Assembly: GCA_963772335.1 (NCBI GenBank)
Contig: CAVYXF010000015.1
Span: 302,641 to 366,640 of the forward strand
Direction of reading: 5' to 3'
Length of the DNA: 64,000 bases
Source: CAVYXF01 sp963772335
Lineage (GTDB): Bacteria; Pseudomonadota; Alphaproteobacteria; Rhizobiales; Rhodomicrobiaceae
Shown here: piece by piece, positions 18,958 through 27,757 of the stretch
Layout of the letters: each line of letters opens with the position of its first letter
Numbering within the stretch: the first letter of the stretch is position 1
Notes under the pieces: model-generated
What the model was told of the DNA's origin: nothing
Database searches by the model: none
The model's input: the letters and a program-made list of their open reading frames with translations, nothing else
Made by a program: the position numbers and the translations under genes

Positions 18958-19314
18958 TCAGCACCCAATGCAGGTGTTGCCGCTACCAACGCTACCGGCG
19001 TTGTTGTTGCCAGAGCCGATCACGTTGCCGTTGCCGACTTTGGTTTTGCCGCCGCCGCCACCGATCTTGGTGTTGCCGCTGCCGAAGCTGCCAGCGTTGT
19101 TGTTGAATGAGCCGATGGTGTTGTTGTTGCCGACTTTGGTCTTGCCGCCGCCGCCACCGATCTTGGTGTTGCCGCTGAAAGCGCTAAAGGCGTTGTTGTT
19201 GCCAGAGCCAATGGCGTTGCCATTGCCGATCTTCACCTTCCCGGCGTAGGACGCGGGAGCAGCGAGGAAAACTGCGGAGGCCAGAACGGCAGTGGCGAGG
19301 ATAAACTTCTTCAT
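18958..19314 (-). CDS. Secreted Asn/Gly-rich three-repeat protein A
   Basis: This 118-residue exported protein has a signal peptide ending ASYA-GK (the ATG at 19314 has AGGAG at good spacing, while one at 19320 is too close to it). The mature part is three tandem repeats of about 32-33 residues: KVKIGNGN-x-IGS-x-NNNA-x-S-x-x-SGNTKIGGGGGK. The last repeat ends CIGC, giving two cysteines at the extreme C-terminus. Composition is almost entirely Gly, Asn, Ser, Lys, Thr and Ile. The nearest idea is a curlin-like or beta-helical surface fibre, but no curli assembly genes are present. Protein B (19615-19968) is a close duplicate. Confidence 0.85.
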   Translation of the reverse strand: MKKFILATAVLASAVFLAAPASYAGKVKIGNGNAIGSGNNNAFSAFSGNTKIGGGGGKTKVGNNNTIGSFNNNAGSFGSGNTKIGGGGGKTKVGNGNVIGSGNNNAGSVGSGNTCIGC

Positions 19315-19400
19315 GATCATTTCTCCTGGGGAGTTTTACAGATTGACGTTGTAGAGGCGGGGCGACGTCACCTTCTGCGTACGACCTCGTCTCCTCGCGT

Positions 19401-19422
19401 ATAGACCGGGTGTTCCGTCTAC
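19401..19422 (-). promoter_or_regulatory. Leader hairpin of repeat gene A
   Basis: The reverse strand folds as GTAGAC and GTCTAT around a loop containing GGAACA, about 87 nt upstream of the start codon. Gene B has the same hairpin position and loop but a different stem sequence. It could be a leader RNA element or a protein operator. Confidence 0.45.
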
Positions 19423-19550
19423 ATACGTGTGTCGCTTGGGCTTCGCCGAAGGTTCACCGGAAAGGGGCAAAATTTTCCGAAAGATTTACCTTCCTTCTCT
19501 CCCGACGCTTATCGGCTCTGGCAACCGAGAGGGCTCGCCCGCAAACAATA

Positions 19551-19579
19551 AGGCCGGGCGAATGGAGCTCGCCCGGCCT
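19551..19579 (-). terminator. Intrinsic terminator
   Basis: An 11-bp stem (AGGCCGGGCGA with TCGCCCGGCCT) with a 7-nt loop lies 35 nt past the stop of the 19615-19968 gene. Confidence 0.75.
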
Positions 19580-19614
19580 GGTAGTCAACTTCGCAGAGGT
19601 CTTGCGACGTCCGA

Positions 19615-19968
19615 TCAGCACCCGATGCAGACGTTGCCGCTGCCGACGCTGCCGCGGTTGTCGTTGCCGGACCCGATCACGTTGCCGTTGCCGACCTTGA
19701 CCCGGCCGCCGCCGCCACCGATGCGGGTATTGCCGCTACCGAAGCTGCCGCGGTTGTCATTGAACGAGCCGATGGTGTTGCCGTTTCCGACCTTGACCCG
19801 GCCACCGCCGCCACCGATGCGGGTGTTGCCGCTGAAGGCGCTGAAGGCGTTGTTGTTGAACGAGCCGATGGTGTTGCCGTTTCCGACCTTGACCTTGCCA
19901 GCGTAGGAAGCCGGGGAAGCCAGAAGGACAGCGGACAGAGCAGCAAAAGCGAGAGCGAATTTCTTCAT
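19615..19968 (-). CDS. Secreted Asn/Gly-rich three-repeat protein B
   Basis: This 117-residue protein is a paralogue of the 18958-19314 product. It has the same signal peptide style (MKKFALAFAALSAVLLASPASYA), three 32-33-residue repeats (KVKVGNGNTIGSFN-x-N...SGNTRIGGGGGR), and the same C-terminal GSGNVCIGC. Lys in the repeats is largely replaced by Arg. CAGGAGA precedes the ATG. The upstream regions of the two genes are also alike, so the duplication included regulatory DNA. Export and a surface role are inferred from the signal peptide and repeats; no function is established. Confidence 0.85.
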   Translation of the reverse strand: MKKFALAFAALSAVLLASPASYAGKVKVGNGNTIGSFNNNAFSAFSGNTRIGGGGGRVKVGNGNTIGSFNDNRGSFGSGNTRIGGGGGRVKVGNGNVIGSGNDNRGSVGSGNVCIGC

Positions 19969-20520
19969 GGTAGTTCTCCTGAGGGTTTAGATTAGGGTTG
20001 AATGTCTTGGAGTTTTTCGTCGTCACTTTCCTTTGAACGACCTTTTCTCCTGAACCGGGTAAACCGTTGTTCCGATTTACATTGATGTGTCGTGCGGCCC
20101 CTCAGGTTGGTTCACGATCAGCACAAATTTTTTCTGAAGGAAGTGTCCGTCTGCCGGGCAGAGGCGAGACGACAGCCACGACGAAATAGCGCGACTTTTC
20201 CGGTCGGCTGTTTCACGCAGGGTGGGTGCTAGAGCAGATGCAGCCGAGCAAGCTGCCTAACCGCCGAGCGGGCGGGGAGGGCATAGAGGGCGGCGGTCGG
20301 GGCGCGAAATCGGGCTTCGATCCGAACGGCGACGAACTGGGCGTCGCGTCCTACCCCCCGAAAAGTGGCCCGAGCCCCAGCAGGCATTTTTGTCTCCTCG
20401 TGGCGTTGCCGGGCGGCGGTCGGCGATCCCGGAGAACGAGGAAAAACTGTGCACTGAGTGTGCCAAATGCTGGCTGGGTTAGGCAGCGGTCGCAAGATGA
20501 AGACGACGGGCTCGCGCGGA
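19969..20520. other. Intergenic region without recognised gene
   Basis: This 552-nt stretch lies between repeat gene B and the end of the acid-sugar kinase gene. The first 130 nt carry the leader and promoter of gene B. In the remainder, short open frames on both strands have no ribosome binding site and no family resemblance. Confidence 0.45.
20059..20080 (-). promoter_or_regulatory. Leader hairpin of repeat gene B
   Basis: The reverse strand folds as GTAAATCG and CGGTTTAC with the 6-nt loop GAACAA, 91 nt upstream of the start codon. The stem differs from that of gene A by paired changes. Confidence 0.45.
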
Positions 20521-21777
20521 TCAGGCCATGTCGTCCATTACGCGGGCGGCCTTGGTGAAGAAATCGTCAGCGCCGAAATTGCCTGACTTCAGCGCAAGCG
20601 CCAGCGGCCTTGGACGGTCGGCGATCAGCACGGGAACGCCGGGATCGATTTCGGGCCCAATCTCCATCGCGTCGATACCGAGACCGGTGACGACGGCGCT
20701 GGATGTCTCGCCGCCAGCAACGATCATTCGTGCCACGCCCGCAGCCATGGCTTCGCTCGCGAGAGCGGCAAAAAATGCCTCGATTTTGTGCGCGACCGTG
20801 CCTGCTCCAAAAGCGGCCTGTGCGTCGCGCACTTCGTTCGGGTCGGCGCTGGTATAGATCAGGGGAATGGCCTGCGGGTCACGCCCGCGCGCCCAAGCCC
20901 AGGCTTCGCCTACCGACTGGGTGCCCTCGACGATATTCTTCGCCTCGAGCCGCAAGGCAGGGTGCTCCTTTGCGTGACGCGCGACCTGCGCCCGCGTGGC
21001 GCTCGAGCAACTCCCGGCCAGCGCGATCGCCGGCCCGCTAGGTGCTAGGATGTGGTGCGCCTTGCCGGCCATTAGGCGCCGTGCGCGGAAATTCTGCGGC
21101 AGCCCCAGCGCGACGCCGGAGCCGCCGGTGACCAGCTTCATGTCGGCCACTGCCATGCCGAGGACCAGGAGGTCCTCATCGCGAATGCAGTCGCAGACGA
21201 TGAGACGGATGCCCTCGCGCGTCGCCTTGGCGACCGCATCACGAATGGCGGCCGTGCCGGCGCCGATAATCTCATAGGGAATAAGGCCGACCTGGTATTT
21301 CGTCTGCAAGCCGAGCCAGCGCACCAGATTGGCGTCGGTCATCGGATTGAGCGGATGGTTCTCCAGCCCGGACTCGTTCAGCAGCTTGTCGCCGACGAAC
21401 AGATGGCCGCGATAGATGCTGCGTTTCAGCGTCGGATAAGCCGGGCACACAATCGCCGAGGGGGCGCCAAGCGCATCGAGCAGGGTATCGGCCACAGGAC
21501 CGATATTGCCGGCGGGCGTGGAGTCGAATGTCGAGCAATATTTGAAGAGGAATTGCTGGCAGTTTTGCGCGCGCAGCCACGCCAGCGCCTCGAGCGACTG
21601 CCGCACGGCCTCGGCGGCCGGAATGGAGCGCGATTTGAGCGAAACGATGCCGGCTTCGCATTCAACGGGACGTTCAGGCACGCCGTTGAACTGGATGGTG
21701 CGCATGCCGCCGCGCGCCAGAACATTGGCTAGGTCACTGGCGCCGGTGAAGTCGTCCGCGATGCAGCCGAGCAGCAT
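20521..21777 (-). CDS. otnK: Four-carbon acid-sugar kinase (OtnK/DUF1537 family)
   Basis: The family phosphorylates 3-oxo-tetronates (2-oxo-tetronates in some members) at C4 with ATP in the breakdown of threonate or erythronate. The 418-residue product has the sugar-binding N-terminal domain (GCIADDFTGASDLANVLARGG, LKSRSIP) and the C-terminal nucleotide-binding domain (VAGGETSSAVVTGLGIDAMEIGPEIDPGVPVL). The start is Met 21777, at which the conserved ADDFTGA segment begins. It follows the AEC permease gene by 101 nt on the same strand. The aldolase OtnC and isomerase OtnI usually found alongside are absent here. A dehydrogenase of the DenD type is encoded at 45599-46561. Confidence 0.88.
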   Translation of the reverse strand: MLLGCIADDFTGASDLANVLARGGMRTIQFNGVPERPVECEAGIVSLKSRSIPAAEAVRQSLEALAWLRAQNCQQFLFKYCSTFDSTPAGNIGPVADTLLDALGAPSAIVCPAYPTLKRSIYRGHLFVGDKLLNESGLENHPLNPMTDANLVRWLGLQTKYQVGLIPYEIIGAGTAAIRDAVAKATREGIRLIVCDCIRDEDLLVLGMAVADMKLVTGGSGVALGLPQNFRARRLMAGKAHHILAPSGPAIALAGSCSSATRAQVARHAKEHPALRLEAKNIVEGTQSVGEAWAWARGRDPQAIPLIYTSADPNEVRDAQAAFGAGTVAHKIEAFFAALASEAMAAGVARMIVAGGETSSAVVTGLGIDAMEIGPEIDPGVPVLIADRPRPLALALKSGNFGADDFFTKAARVMDDMA

Positions 21778-21878
21778 ATTTCCGCTCTCGATGAAGTCGC
21801 CCAATTCGGATGTCGCCAGCGTAAACCTTTCAGGGCCACACGTCATCCTTGGACGGAGCGCCGCGAACCTCCCTGCGA

Positions 21879-22844
21879 TCAGTTCTGGAACAGCGTTGCC
21901 GGTAAAAGGCCCGTCCTAACCGCAAAGATCAGGATCGAGACGGTGATGACCGAGAGTGCGGTCGTAAACAGCACGCTCGCCGAGGCCCGCTCAACCCACA
22001 CGCCGTATTGCTGAGCGATGACGAAGACGTTCGTCGCACACGGTAACGACGCGAGCAGCACCCCAGTGAACAGCCAGACCGGATCGGATATGCCGACATA
22101 GCTGAGCGCCAGGTACATGGCGGCCGGATGCACGATCAGCTTGATGGGAATGATATAGCCGAGCGCCGGCGGCACGCGCTTCAGCGGGCGCAAGGCGAGC
22201 GTCACGCCCATCACGAACAGCGCGCAAGGCGCGGCTGCCTGGGCGAGATAGGCGATCAGCCGCTCGACCGGCGCCGGTGGCGAGAAGCCCACTGCTGCGG
22301 CACCCACACCCGCCGCGGTCGCGATGATGAAAGGGTGAAAGACGATGCGGCGCAGGATTTCCACCACGAGCCGCAGCGGGCCGCCTTCGTGCTGTCCGGC
22401 AAACGCCATCAGGGCCGGCGCGAGCGTAAAATGCATCATGTTCTCGAAGCAGAAGATCAGTGCGACGGGAATGGCCGCCTGTTGCCCGAAGGCCAGCGTC
22501 GCGAGGGCAGGTCCCATATAGCCGATATTGCCGTAGGCGCCGGCGAGCCCCTGAATGGTGGATTCGCCGATGCTGCCGCGGCTGCCGATCAGCCCGAAGA
22601 CAAAGGTCATCACGAATATTGTGAAGGTCACGCTGAGATCGGTGCCGATAAAGGTCCAGCTCGCCAGTTGCTCGATCGGCGTTTTCAACAAGAGACTAAA
22701 GAACAGCGCCGGCAGCGCCAGATAGACGATGAAGGTGTTCAGCCAGCCGAGCGCTTCGACGGGCTGCGGCCTAATCCGTGCCGTGATGTAGCCGAGCAGG
22801 ATGAGCCCGAACAGCGGCAATATCAGCCCAAGAATATCCAGCAT
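21879..22844 (-). CDS. AEC-family (auxin efflux carrier-type) permease
   Basis: This 321-residue membrane protein has ten predicted helices split into two halves, as in the AEC family of organic-anion transporters. Conserved features include GAYGNIGYMGPALA in the middle and PCATNVFVIAQQYGV in the second half. Its position directly upstream of the acid-sugar kinase gene, in the same direction, suggests uptake of a carboxylate such as a tetronate, which is inference. No good ribosome binding site is visible upstream of the ATG, but no other start fits the first helix. Confidence 0.85.
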   Translation of the reverse strand: MLDILGLILPLFGLILLGYITARIRPQPVEALGWLNTFIVYLALPALFFSLLLKTPIEQLASWTFIGTDLSVTFTIFVMTFVFGLIGSRGSIGESTIQGLAGAYGNIGYMGPALATLAFGQQAAIPVALIFCFENMMHFTLAPALMAFAGQHEGGPLRLVVEILRRIVFHPFIIATAAGVGAAAVGFSPPAPVERLIAYLAQAAAPCALFVMGVTLALRPLKRVPPALGYIIPIKLIVHPAAMYLALSYVGISDPVWLFTGVLLASLPCATNVFVIAQQYGVWVERASASVLFTTALSVITVSILIFAVRTGLLPATLFQN

Positions 22845-23226
22845 GAGGAGACGCGAGGTTGAGACGAAGGGGCCGGAGCCGTAGGCGACAATTGTCTCCG
22901 GGTGAAGCGATGGATGTCTTCGCGGGCTTTCCTAGTGACTAGCGCGCATGGCGTCCATGCAAATCCGCGGGGGTCGCAGTTTTCATCCCACCGAGTGCCG
23001 ATAGGGCCCTGCCGAGGCCTTATTTACAGCCTTTTGTTTCCCACAGAAACGCCCTTGCGAAGCTAGGGTGTATCCCTAAGTGACCGCAAGGGATTTGGCG
23101 CAATTGGCTGTTTAGAAAGAACGACCACCCCTGGAGGAATGGACGTCGAGGCTGTGTTTTGGCATGGTCTGCCGGCATAATTATATCTAGGGCTGCCGTT
23201 CACGGCAGCGATCTCTCTTTGCGCTT
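22845..23226. other. Divergent intergenic region upstream of glgX
   Basis: This 382-nt region lies between the AEC permease gene and glgX. It contains no supported gene. Its notable feature is the nested hairpin at 23052-23092. Confidence 0.5.
23052..23092 (+). promoter_or_regulatory. Nested hairpin upstream of glgX
   Basis: An outer 8-bp stem (CCCTTGCG with CGCAAGGG) encloses an inner 5-bp stem (TAGGG with CCCTA). It lies about 135 nt upstream of the glgX start and could be a leader RNA structure or a regulator site. Confidence 0.35.
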
Positions 23227-25371
23227 GTGACATTGATTCACGAATTTCCGGTGCAGCACATGATTCGAGGCATGCCCCAGGTCGAGGCGGGTGTTCCTTA
23301 TCCGCTTGGCGCGACACCTGACGGCGGCGGCGTCAATTTTGCACTATTCTCGGCACATGCGGAGAAGGTGGAGCTTTGCCTATTCGACGAGAGCGGCATT
23401 CTCGAAACGGCGCGGGTTGCCCTTCCCGAATTCACCAATGAAATCTGGCACGGCTATATTCCGGGCCTGCGCCCTGGGCAGCTCTATGGCTATCGGGTGC
23501 ACGGGCCTTATAAACCTGAAGCCGGCCATCGCTTCAATCCGAATAAGCTGCTGCTCGACCCCTACGCGAAGGCGCTTCACGGCCGCATCAGTTGGAATGA
23601 CGCCCATTACGGCTATCGCGCTGGCGCTGAAGACGCGGACCTGTCTTTCGACGCGCGGGATTCAGCGCCTTTCATGCCGAAATGCGTCGTGCTCGAATCC
23701 GGAGCGCGCCGGCGCCACTCCTTTCCTTGGCCCCGCGAGAGACGGCCTTCCACGCCCTGGCCTGAGAGCGTCATCTACGAAGCGCATGTGAAGGGCATGA
23801 CCATCGCTCACCCGCGTGTGCCAAAGGGTGCCCGTGGGACATTCGCCGGCCTCTCCCACCCAGCCGTGATCGATCATCTGGTCAAGCTCGGCGTGACGGC
23901 GATCGAGCTCCTGCCAGTGCAGAACTTCGTCGATGACCGGTTCCTCCAGGAGAAAGGGCTCACCAATTATTGGGGCTACAACACCATCAGCTTTTTTGCC
24001 CCGTCTTGGAAATATCTGCAGGCCGGCGGCGACATCCAGCAATTCAAGCTGATGGTTCACCGCCTGCATCAGGCCGGCATTGAGGTCATACTCGACGTGG
24101 TCTACAACCACACCGGCGAAGGCAATCACCTCGGCCCGACACTCTCTTTCCGCGGTATCGATAATGCCAGCTACTATATGCTCGCCGACGATCCGCGCTT
24201 CTATTTCGATGCGACCGGCTGCGGCAATACCGTCAATCAGAGCCACCCGCGCGTGTTGCAGATGATCCTCGACTCGCTGCGCTACTGGGTCGAGGAATGC
24301 CATGTCGACGGTTTCCGTTTCGACCTGGCCGCCGCGCTTGGCCGCGAAAGCAAATCCTTCGAGCCGAGCGCCGGCTTCTTCGATGCGATCGGCCAGGACC
24401 CGGTGCTGTCGCGCGTTAAGCTGATTGCCGAGCCGTGGGATATCGGCGCATTCGGCTATCAGCTTGGCAATTTTCCCCCGGGCTGGGCAGAATGGAACGC
24501 GCGCTTCCGCGACGACATGCGCAGCTTCTGGAAGGGGGATGAGGGCTTCCTGCCGGCGGTTGCCTCGGCCATGCTCGGCTCGGCCAGCATTTTCGACAAG
24601 CAGGGCCGCCGCCCTTGGGCCAGCGTGAATTTCATCTCCGCCCATGACGGATTTACCCTCGCCGACCTCTATGCCTACAATGAGAAGCGCAATGCGGCCA
24701 ATGGCGAGGACAATCGCGATGGCCATAACGACAATCGGAGCTGGAATTGCGGCGTTGAAGGCTCAAGTGCCGATCCCGTCATACGCGATTTGCGCGCCCG
24801 TATGCGGCGTGGACTGATGGCGGCGATGATGTTCTCCCAGGGCATCCCGATGACCCTGATGGGCGATGAGATGGGCCGTTCTCAAAACGGCAACAACAAC
24901 GCCTATTGCCAGGACAACGCGATTTCCTGGGTCGACTGGCAGAATCTGGAAGAGGAAGAGGCGTTTTTGTTCTTCACCGCCGGCCTCATCCGGCTTCGCC
25001 ACCGATTGCCGCTGCTGAGGCAGCCGATTTTCCTCCATGGCGAGCGGGCGCTCGCGGACGGCACCAAAAATGTGACCTGGCTGCGCCCGGATGGGACGGA
25101 AATGCGCTCCGAAGACTGGACCAACGGCTTTTCGCGCAGTCTCGGCCTGATGCTTGCCAAAGCCGGAAAGCCGCCGCTGCTGATCCTGCTCAACGCCTAT
25201 CATGAGGACCTGCAATACAAGACGCCGCGTCCGCGGGTGGTGCTGGAGTGGAAGTTGCTTGCCGATTCTGCGCGCGGGCTTATCGAGCCCGACGAGCCGG
25301 GCATCGGGCATGGCGCCGTTGTGACGCTTCCTGGTCGCAGCGTGCTGCTCTATGAGGCGCGCATCACATGA
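23227..25371 (+). CDS. glgX: Glycogen debranching enzyme GlgX
   Basis: This GH13 enzyme hydrolyses alpha-1,6 branches of phosphorylase-limit glycogen. A carbohydrate-binding N-terminal domain (about residues 15-160) precedes the barrel. The nucleophile is D366 in DGFRFDLA, the acid/base is E402 in LIAEPWD, and the third carboxylate is D474 in SAHDGF. Length (714 aa) is normal. The start is annotated at GTG 23227, but ATGs at 23260 and 23272 are equally plausible because the conserved sequence begins only at about residue 17. malQ follows after 64 nt in the same direction. Confidence 0.95.
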   Translation: MTLIHEFPVQHMIRGMPQVEAGVPYPLGATPDGGGVNFALFSAHAEKVELCLFDESGILETARVALPEFTNEIWHGYIPGLRPGQLYGYRVHGPYKPEAGHRFNPNKLLLDPYAKALHGRISWNDAHYGYRAGAEDADLSFDARDSAPFMPKCVVLESGARRRHSFPWPRERRPSTPWPESVIYEAHVKGMTIAHPRVPKGARGTFAGLSHPAVIDHLVKLGVTAIELLPVQNFVDDRFLQEKGLTNYWGYNTISFFAPSWKYLQAGGDIQQFKLMVHRLHQAGIEVILDVVYNHTGEGNHLGPTLSFRGIDNASYYMLADDPRFYFDATGCGNTVNQSHPRVLQMILDSLRYWVEECHVDGFRFDLAAALGRESKSFEPSAGFFDAIGQDPVLSRVKLIAEPWDIGAFGYQLGNFPPGWAEWNARFRDDMRSFWKGDEGFLPAVASAMLGSASIFDKQGRRPWASVNFISAHDGFTLADLYAYNEKRNAANGEDNRDGHNDNRSWNCGVEGSSADPVIRDLRARMRRGLMAAMMFSQGIPMTLMGDEMGRSQNGNNNAYCQDNAISWVDWQNLEEEEAFLFFTAGLIRLRHRLPLLRQPIFLHGERALADGTKNVTWLRPDGTEMRSEDWTNGFSRSLGLMLAKAGKPPLLILLNAYHEDLQYKTPRPRVVLEWKLLADSARGLIEPDEPGIGHGAVVTLPGRSVLLYEARIT

Positions 25372-25435
25372 GGGGTGTCGCTGCTTTCCGCTGTTGGCGC
25401 CGCGCTCGGGCGGTCCAGCGGCAAGGGGCACGCCG

Positions 25436-27292
25436 ATGAGCGCCGAGCTCGACCGGTTGGCCGAAGCTCATGGCGTCGCAATCGCCTTCAAAGACGAGAT
25501 GGGCACGATGCGCTTCCCGAGCGAGGCGGCGAAGCGGCACCTGCTCAGTGCTCTGGGCGTTGCCGCCGAGACGGATGTGGATGTCCGGCACAGTCTCGCT
25601 GCTCTTGAAACGCCGTCCTGCTATATTCCGCCTTGGCTGGAAGGCGGCAGGGCTTGGGGCATCACCTGCCAGCTCTATTCGCTGCGCTCGGCGCGCAATT
25701 GGGGCATGGGCGACTTCGAGGACCTCGCGCGCCTTGCTGAGATCGCCGCGCCGTTCGGGGCGGATTTCATCGGCATCAATCCGCTGCACGCCCTCTATTT
25801 TGCCGATCCGCGCTTCTTCAGCCCCTACACGCCATCGAGCCGGCGGTTTCTCAACCCGCTCTATATTGCCCTCGACGACGAGGCTGCCCTGTCCGACCCC
25901 GACCGGGAGGCGCTGCGCGCAGCACGCGAGGCGGAGCTGATCGATTATCAGGCCGTCGCCCGGCTGAAGCGCAAGGCGCTCGAGGCGCGGTTCAACGCTT
26001 TCCAGCTTGGCGGCAGCAATCCGGCTGAGCAGCGCGGCGGGTTCGAGACTTTCCGCCGGGAGCAGGGCGAGCGGCTAGAGAACTTCGCGCTGTTCGAGGC
26101 GCTTTCCGAGGCCATGGTCGCCAAAGGGCTATCCTGCGGCTGGCGGAATTGGCCGGACGACTTCAAGGATCTGAACAGCAGTGCCGTCCGTGACTTCGGT
26201 GACGCAAACAGCGAGCGCATCCTGTTCCACATCTGGCTGCAATGGATGGCGCGCCAGCAGCTGGCCAACGCGCAGCAGCGCGCGCTAAGCGCCGGAATGC
26301 GGATTGGCCTTTATCTCGATCTGGCGGTCGGCGTCGCTCCTGATGGCGCGGACACCTGGTGCGAGCCCCATACCGTGCTGCGCGGTGTGCGCGTTGGCTC
26401 CCCGCCCGATGCATTCAATGCGAAAGGCCAGGATTGGGGCCTGGCCCCGATCTCGCCGCTGGTCCTGCGCAACGAGCGCGGCCGCATGTTCGGTGAGCTG
26501 CTTTCCGATGCGATCGGCCCCGCCGGCGCAATCCGGATCGACCATGCCATGTCGCTGCAGCGCCTCTACCTTATACCCGATGACCTCGATGGCACCGAGG
26601 CTACTTATGTCTCCTATCCCTTCGACGACATGCTGAAGGCCGTTGCCGCCACCTCGGAGCGCACTGGGGCCATCATCATCGGGGAGGATCTTGGGACCGT
26701 TCCTGCGAATTTTCGCGAGATCATGCAGGCAAATCGGGTGCAGGGCTATCGGGTGCTGTTGTTCGAACGTGAGGACGCGGGCGATTTCCGCCTGCCAGAC
26801 AGCTACCAGCGCGACGCGCTTGCCTGTATCTCCACCCATGACCTGCCGACCCTGCATGGCTGGTGGGAGGGCTGCGATATCGATGACAGGGAGGCACTCG
26901 GCCTTCTCGATCCGGTGAGCGCGGCTCAAGATCGCGCGAAACGCATAGCGGATCGTAAACAACTGGTCGCCGCCTTAGCAGCAAGCGGGGTCTTGCCGGA
27001 CCATCTCGGCCCGCTCGCTCGCGGGGAGGAGCCACTTCCCGCCGAGCTGACGCAGGACTTGGCGATTGCCGTCAGCCGCTTTCTGGCCGCGACCCCGTGT
27101 AGATTGGTCGCACTGCAATTAGAGGATCTGACAGGAACACGCGACCGCGCCAACCTCCCCGGGACGACCCTCGAGCATCCAAACTGGCGGCGCAAAGCCC
27201 GCATTGTCCTTGAAGATCTCGCGCAATTTCCTGATTTCGCAGTAATTTTGCAAGCCGTCGCCGCGGAGCGGCCAACACGCGATATTTCGTAG
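25436..27292 (+). CDS. malQ: 4-alpha-glucanotransferase (amylomaltase)
   Basis: MalQ (GH77) disproportionates malto-oligosaccharides and feeds longer chains to phosphorylase. The 618-residue product has the catalytic residues D369 in IRIDHAM, E417 in IIGEDLGTVP and D469 in STHDLPT. The start at 25436 has AAGGGG upstream; an in-frame ATG inside glgX (25352) is not favoured. With glgX it supplies the glycogen-mobilising branch of the cluster further downstream. Nothing in the sequence is abnormal. Confidence 0.95.
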   Translation: MSAELDRLAEAHGVAIAFKDEMGTMRFPSEAAKRHLLSALGVAAETDVDVRHSLAALETPSCYIPPWLEGGRAWGITCQLYSLRSARNWGMGDFEDLARLAEIAAPFGADFIGINPLHALYFADPRFFSPYTPSSRRFLNPLYIALDDEAALSDPDREALRAAREAELIDYQAVARLKRKALEARFNAFQLGGSNPAEQRGGFETFRREQGERLENFALFEALSEAMVAKGLSCGWRNWPDDFKDLNSSAVRDFGDANSERILFHIWLQWMARQQLANAQQRALSAGMRIGLYLDLAVGVAPDGADTWCEPHTVLRGVRVGSPPDAFNAKGQDWGLAPISPLVLRNERGRMFGELLSDAIGPAGAIRIDHAMSLQRLYLIPDDLDGTEATYVSYPFDDMLKAVAATSERTGAIIIGEDLGTVPANFREIMQANRVQGYRVLLFEREDAGDFRLPDSYQRDALACISTHDLPTLHGWWEGCDIDDREALGLLDPVSAAQDRAKRIADRKQLVAALAASGVLPDHLGPLARGEEPLPAELTQDLAIAVSRFLAATPCRLVALQLEDLTGTRDRANLPGTTLEHPNWRRKARIVLEDLAQFPDFAVILQAVAAERPTRDIS

Positions 27293-27318
27293 GCATTAAT
27301 TGCGGACGTTCATTTCTT

Positions 27319-27336
27319 TTGCACTGCACAGTGCAA
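27319..27336. promoter_or_regulatory. Palindrome TTGCACTG-CA-CAGTGCAA
   Basis: Perfect 8-bp arms with a 2-nt centre lie 27 nt past malQ and about 130 nt upstream of the DUF1127 gene. The symmetry suits a dimeric DNA-binding regulator. The regulator is unknown. Confidence 0.4.
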
Positions 27337-27464
27337 TGCTGCAATGCAAAATTATCCGTTCAACTTCCGCCTCGAATTGATCATCTTTCTTGCAGCATTG
27401 GGGAAGGGGTTCGCGTGAGCGGGCCTGATCCTCTGGCACAAAAGCAGCAAAAAGGAGATTGATC

Positions 27465-27707
27465 ATGTCTGTCTATAACGTGAAGGCTCATCCCGCCTTT
27501 GCTGGTTATGGTCTGGCTCAGGACACCGGCTCCGTCCATGGCATTCGCGGCCTCATCGCTAAGGTCGCGAAATGGCGTGAACAGCGGCGCACTTATAACA
27601 ACGTCATGTTTGAGCTGGAGCATATGACCGACCGCGACCTCGCCGATATCGGCATCAGCCGGTACGATATTCCCGCGATCGCGCGCGGTGAAAAGGTCGA
27701 GCGCTAG
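27465..27707 (+). CDS. DUF1127 small protein
   Basis: This 80-residue protein has the DUF1127 (YjiS-like) domain in its C-terminal half, about residues 35-75: KWREQRRTYNNVMFELEHMTDRDLADIGISRYDI. Small arginine-rich members of this family in alphaproteobacteria affect RNA turnover, phosphate and carbon regulation. AAAGGAG is 7 nt before the ATG. A strong hairpin terminator follows. It is isolated between malQ and the ROK regulator, and a link to glycogen metabolism is possible only by position. Confidence 0.9.
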   Translation: MSVYNVKAHPAFAGYGLAQDTGSVHGIRGLIAKVAKWREQRRTYNNVMFELEHMTDRDLADIGISRYDIPAIARGEKVER

Positions 27708-27757
27708 ACGCTCGCCTCGCACAATGCGGCCCGCGTCGGGCCAGGAGACGAATTCGT

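Noticed and set aside
18958..19968. CRISPR-like array from the regular DNA repeats
   Set aside because: The repeats of about 96 nt are in-frame protein repeats of two genes with signal peptides, with no spacers.
23139..23180. Possible 13-codon leader peptide upstream of glgX
   Set aside because: GGAGGA touches the ATG, leaving almost no spacing, and the peptide shows no run of a regulatory amino acid.
23662..24726. A 354-codon reverse open frame inside glgX
   Set aside because: It is antisense to catalytic GH13 motifs, with His/Glu/Asp-rich shadow composition.
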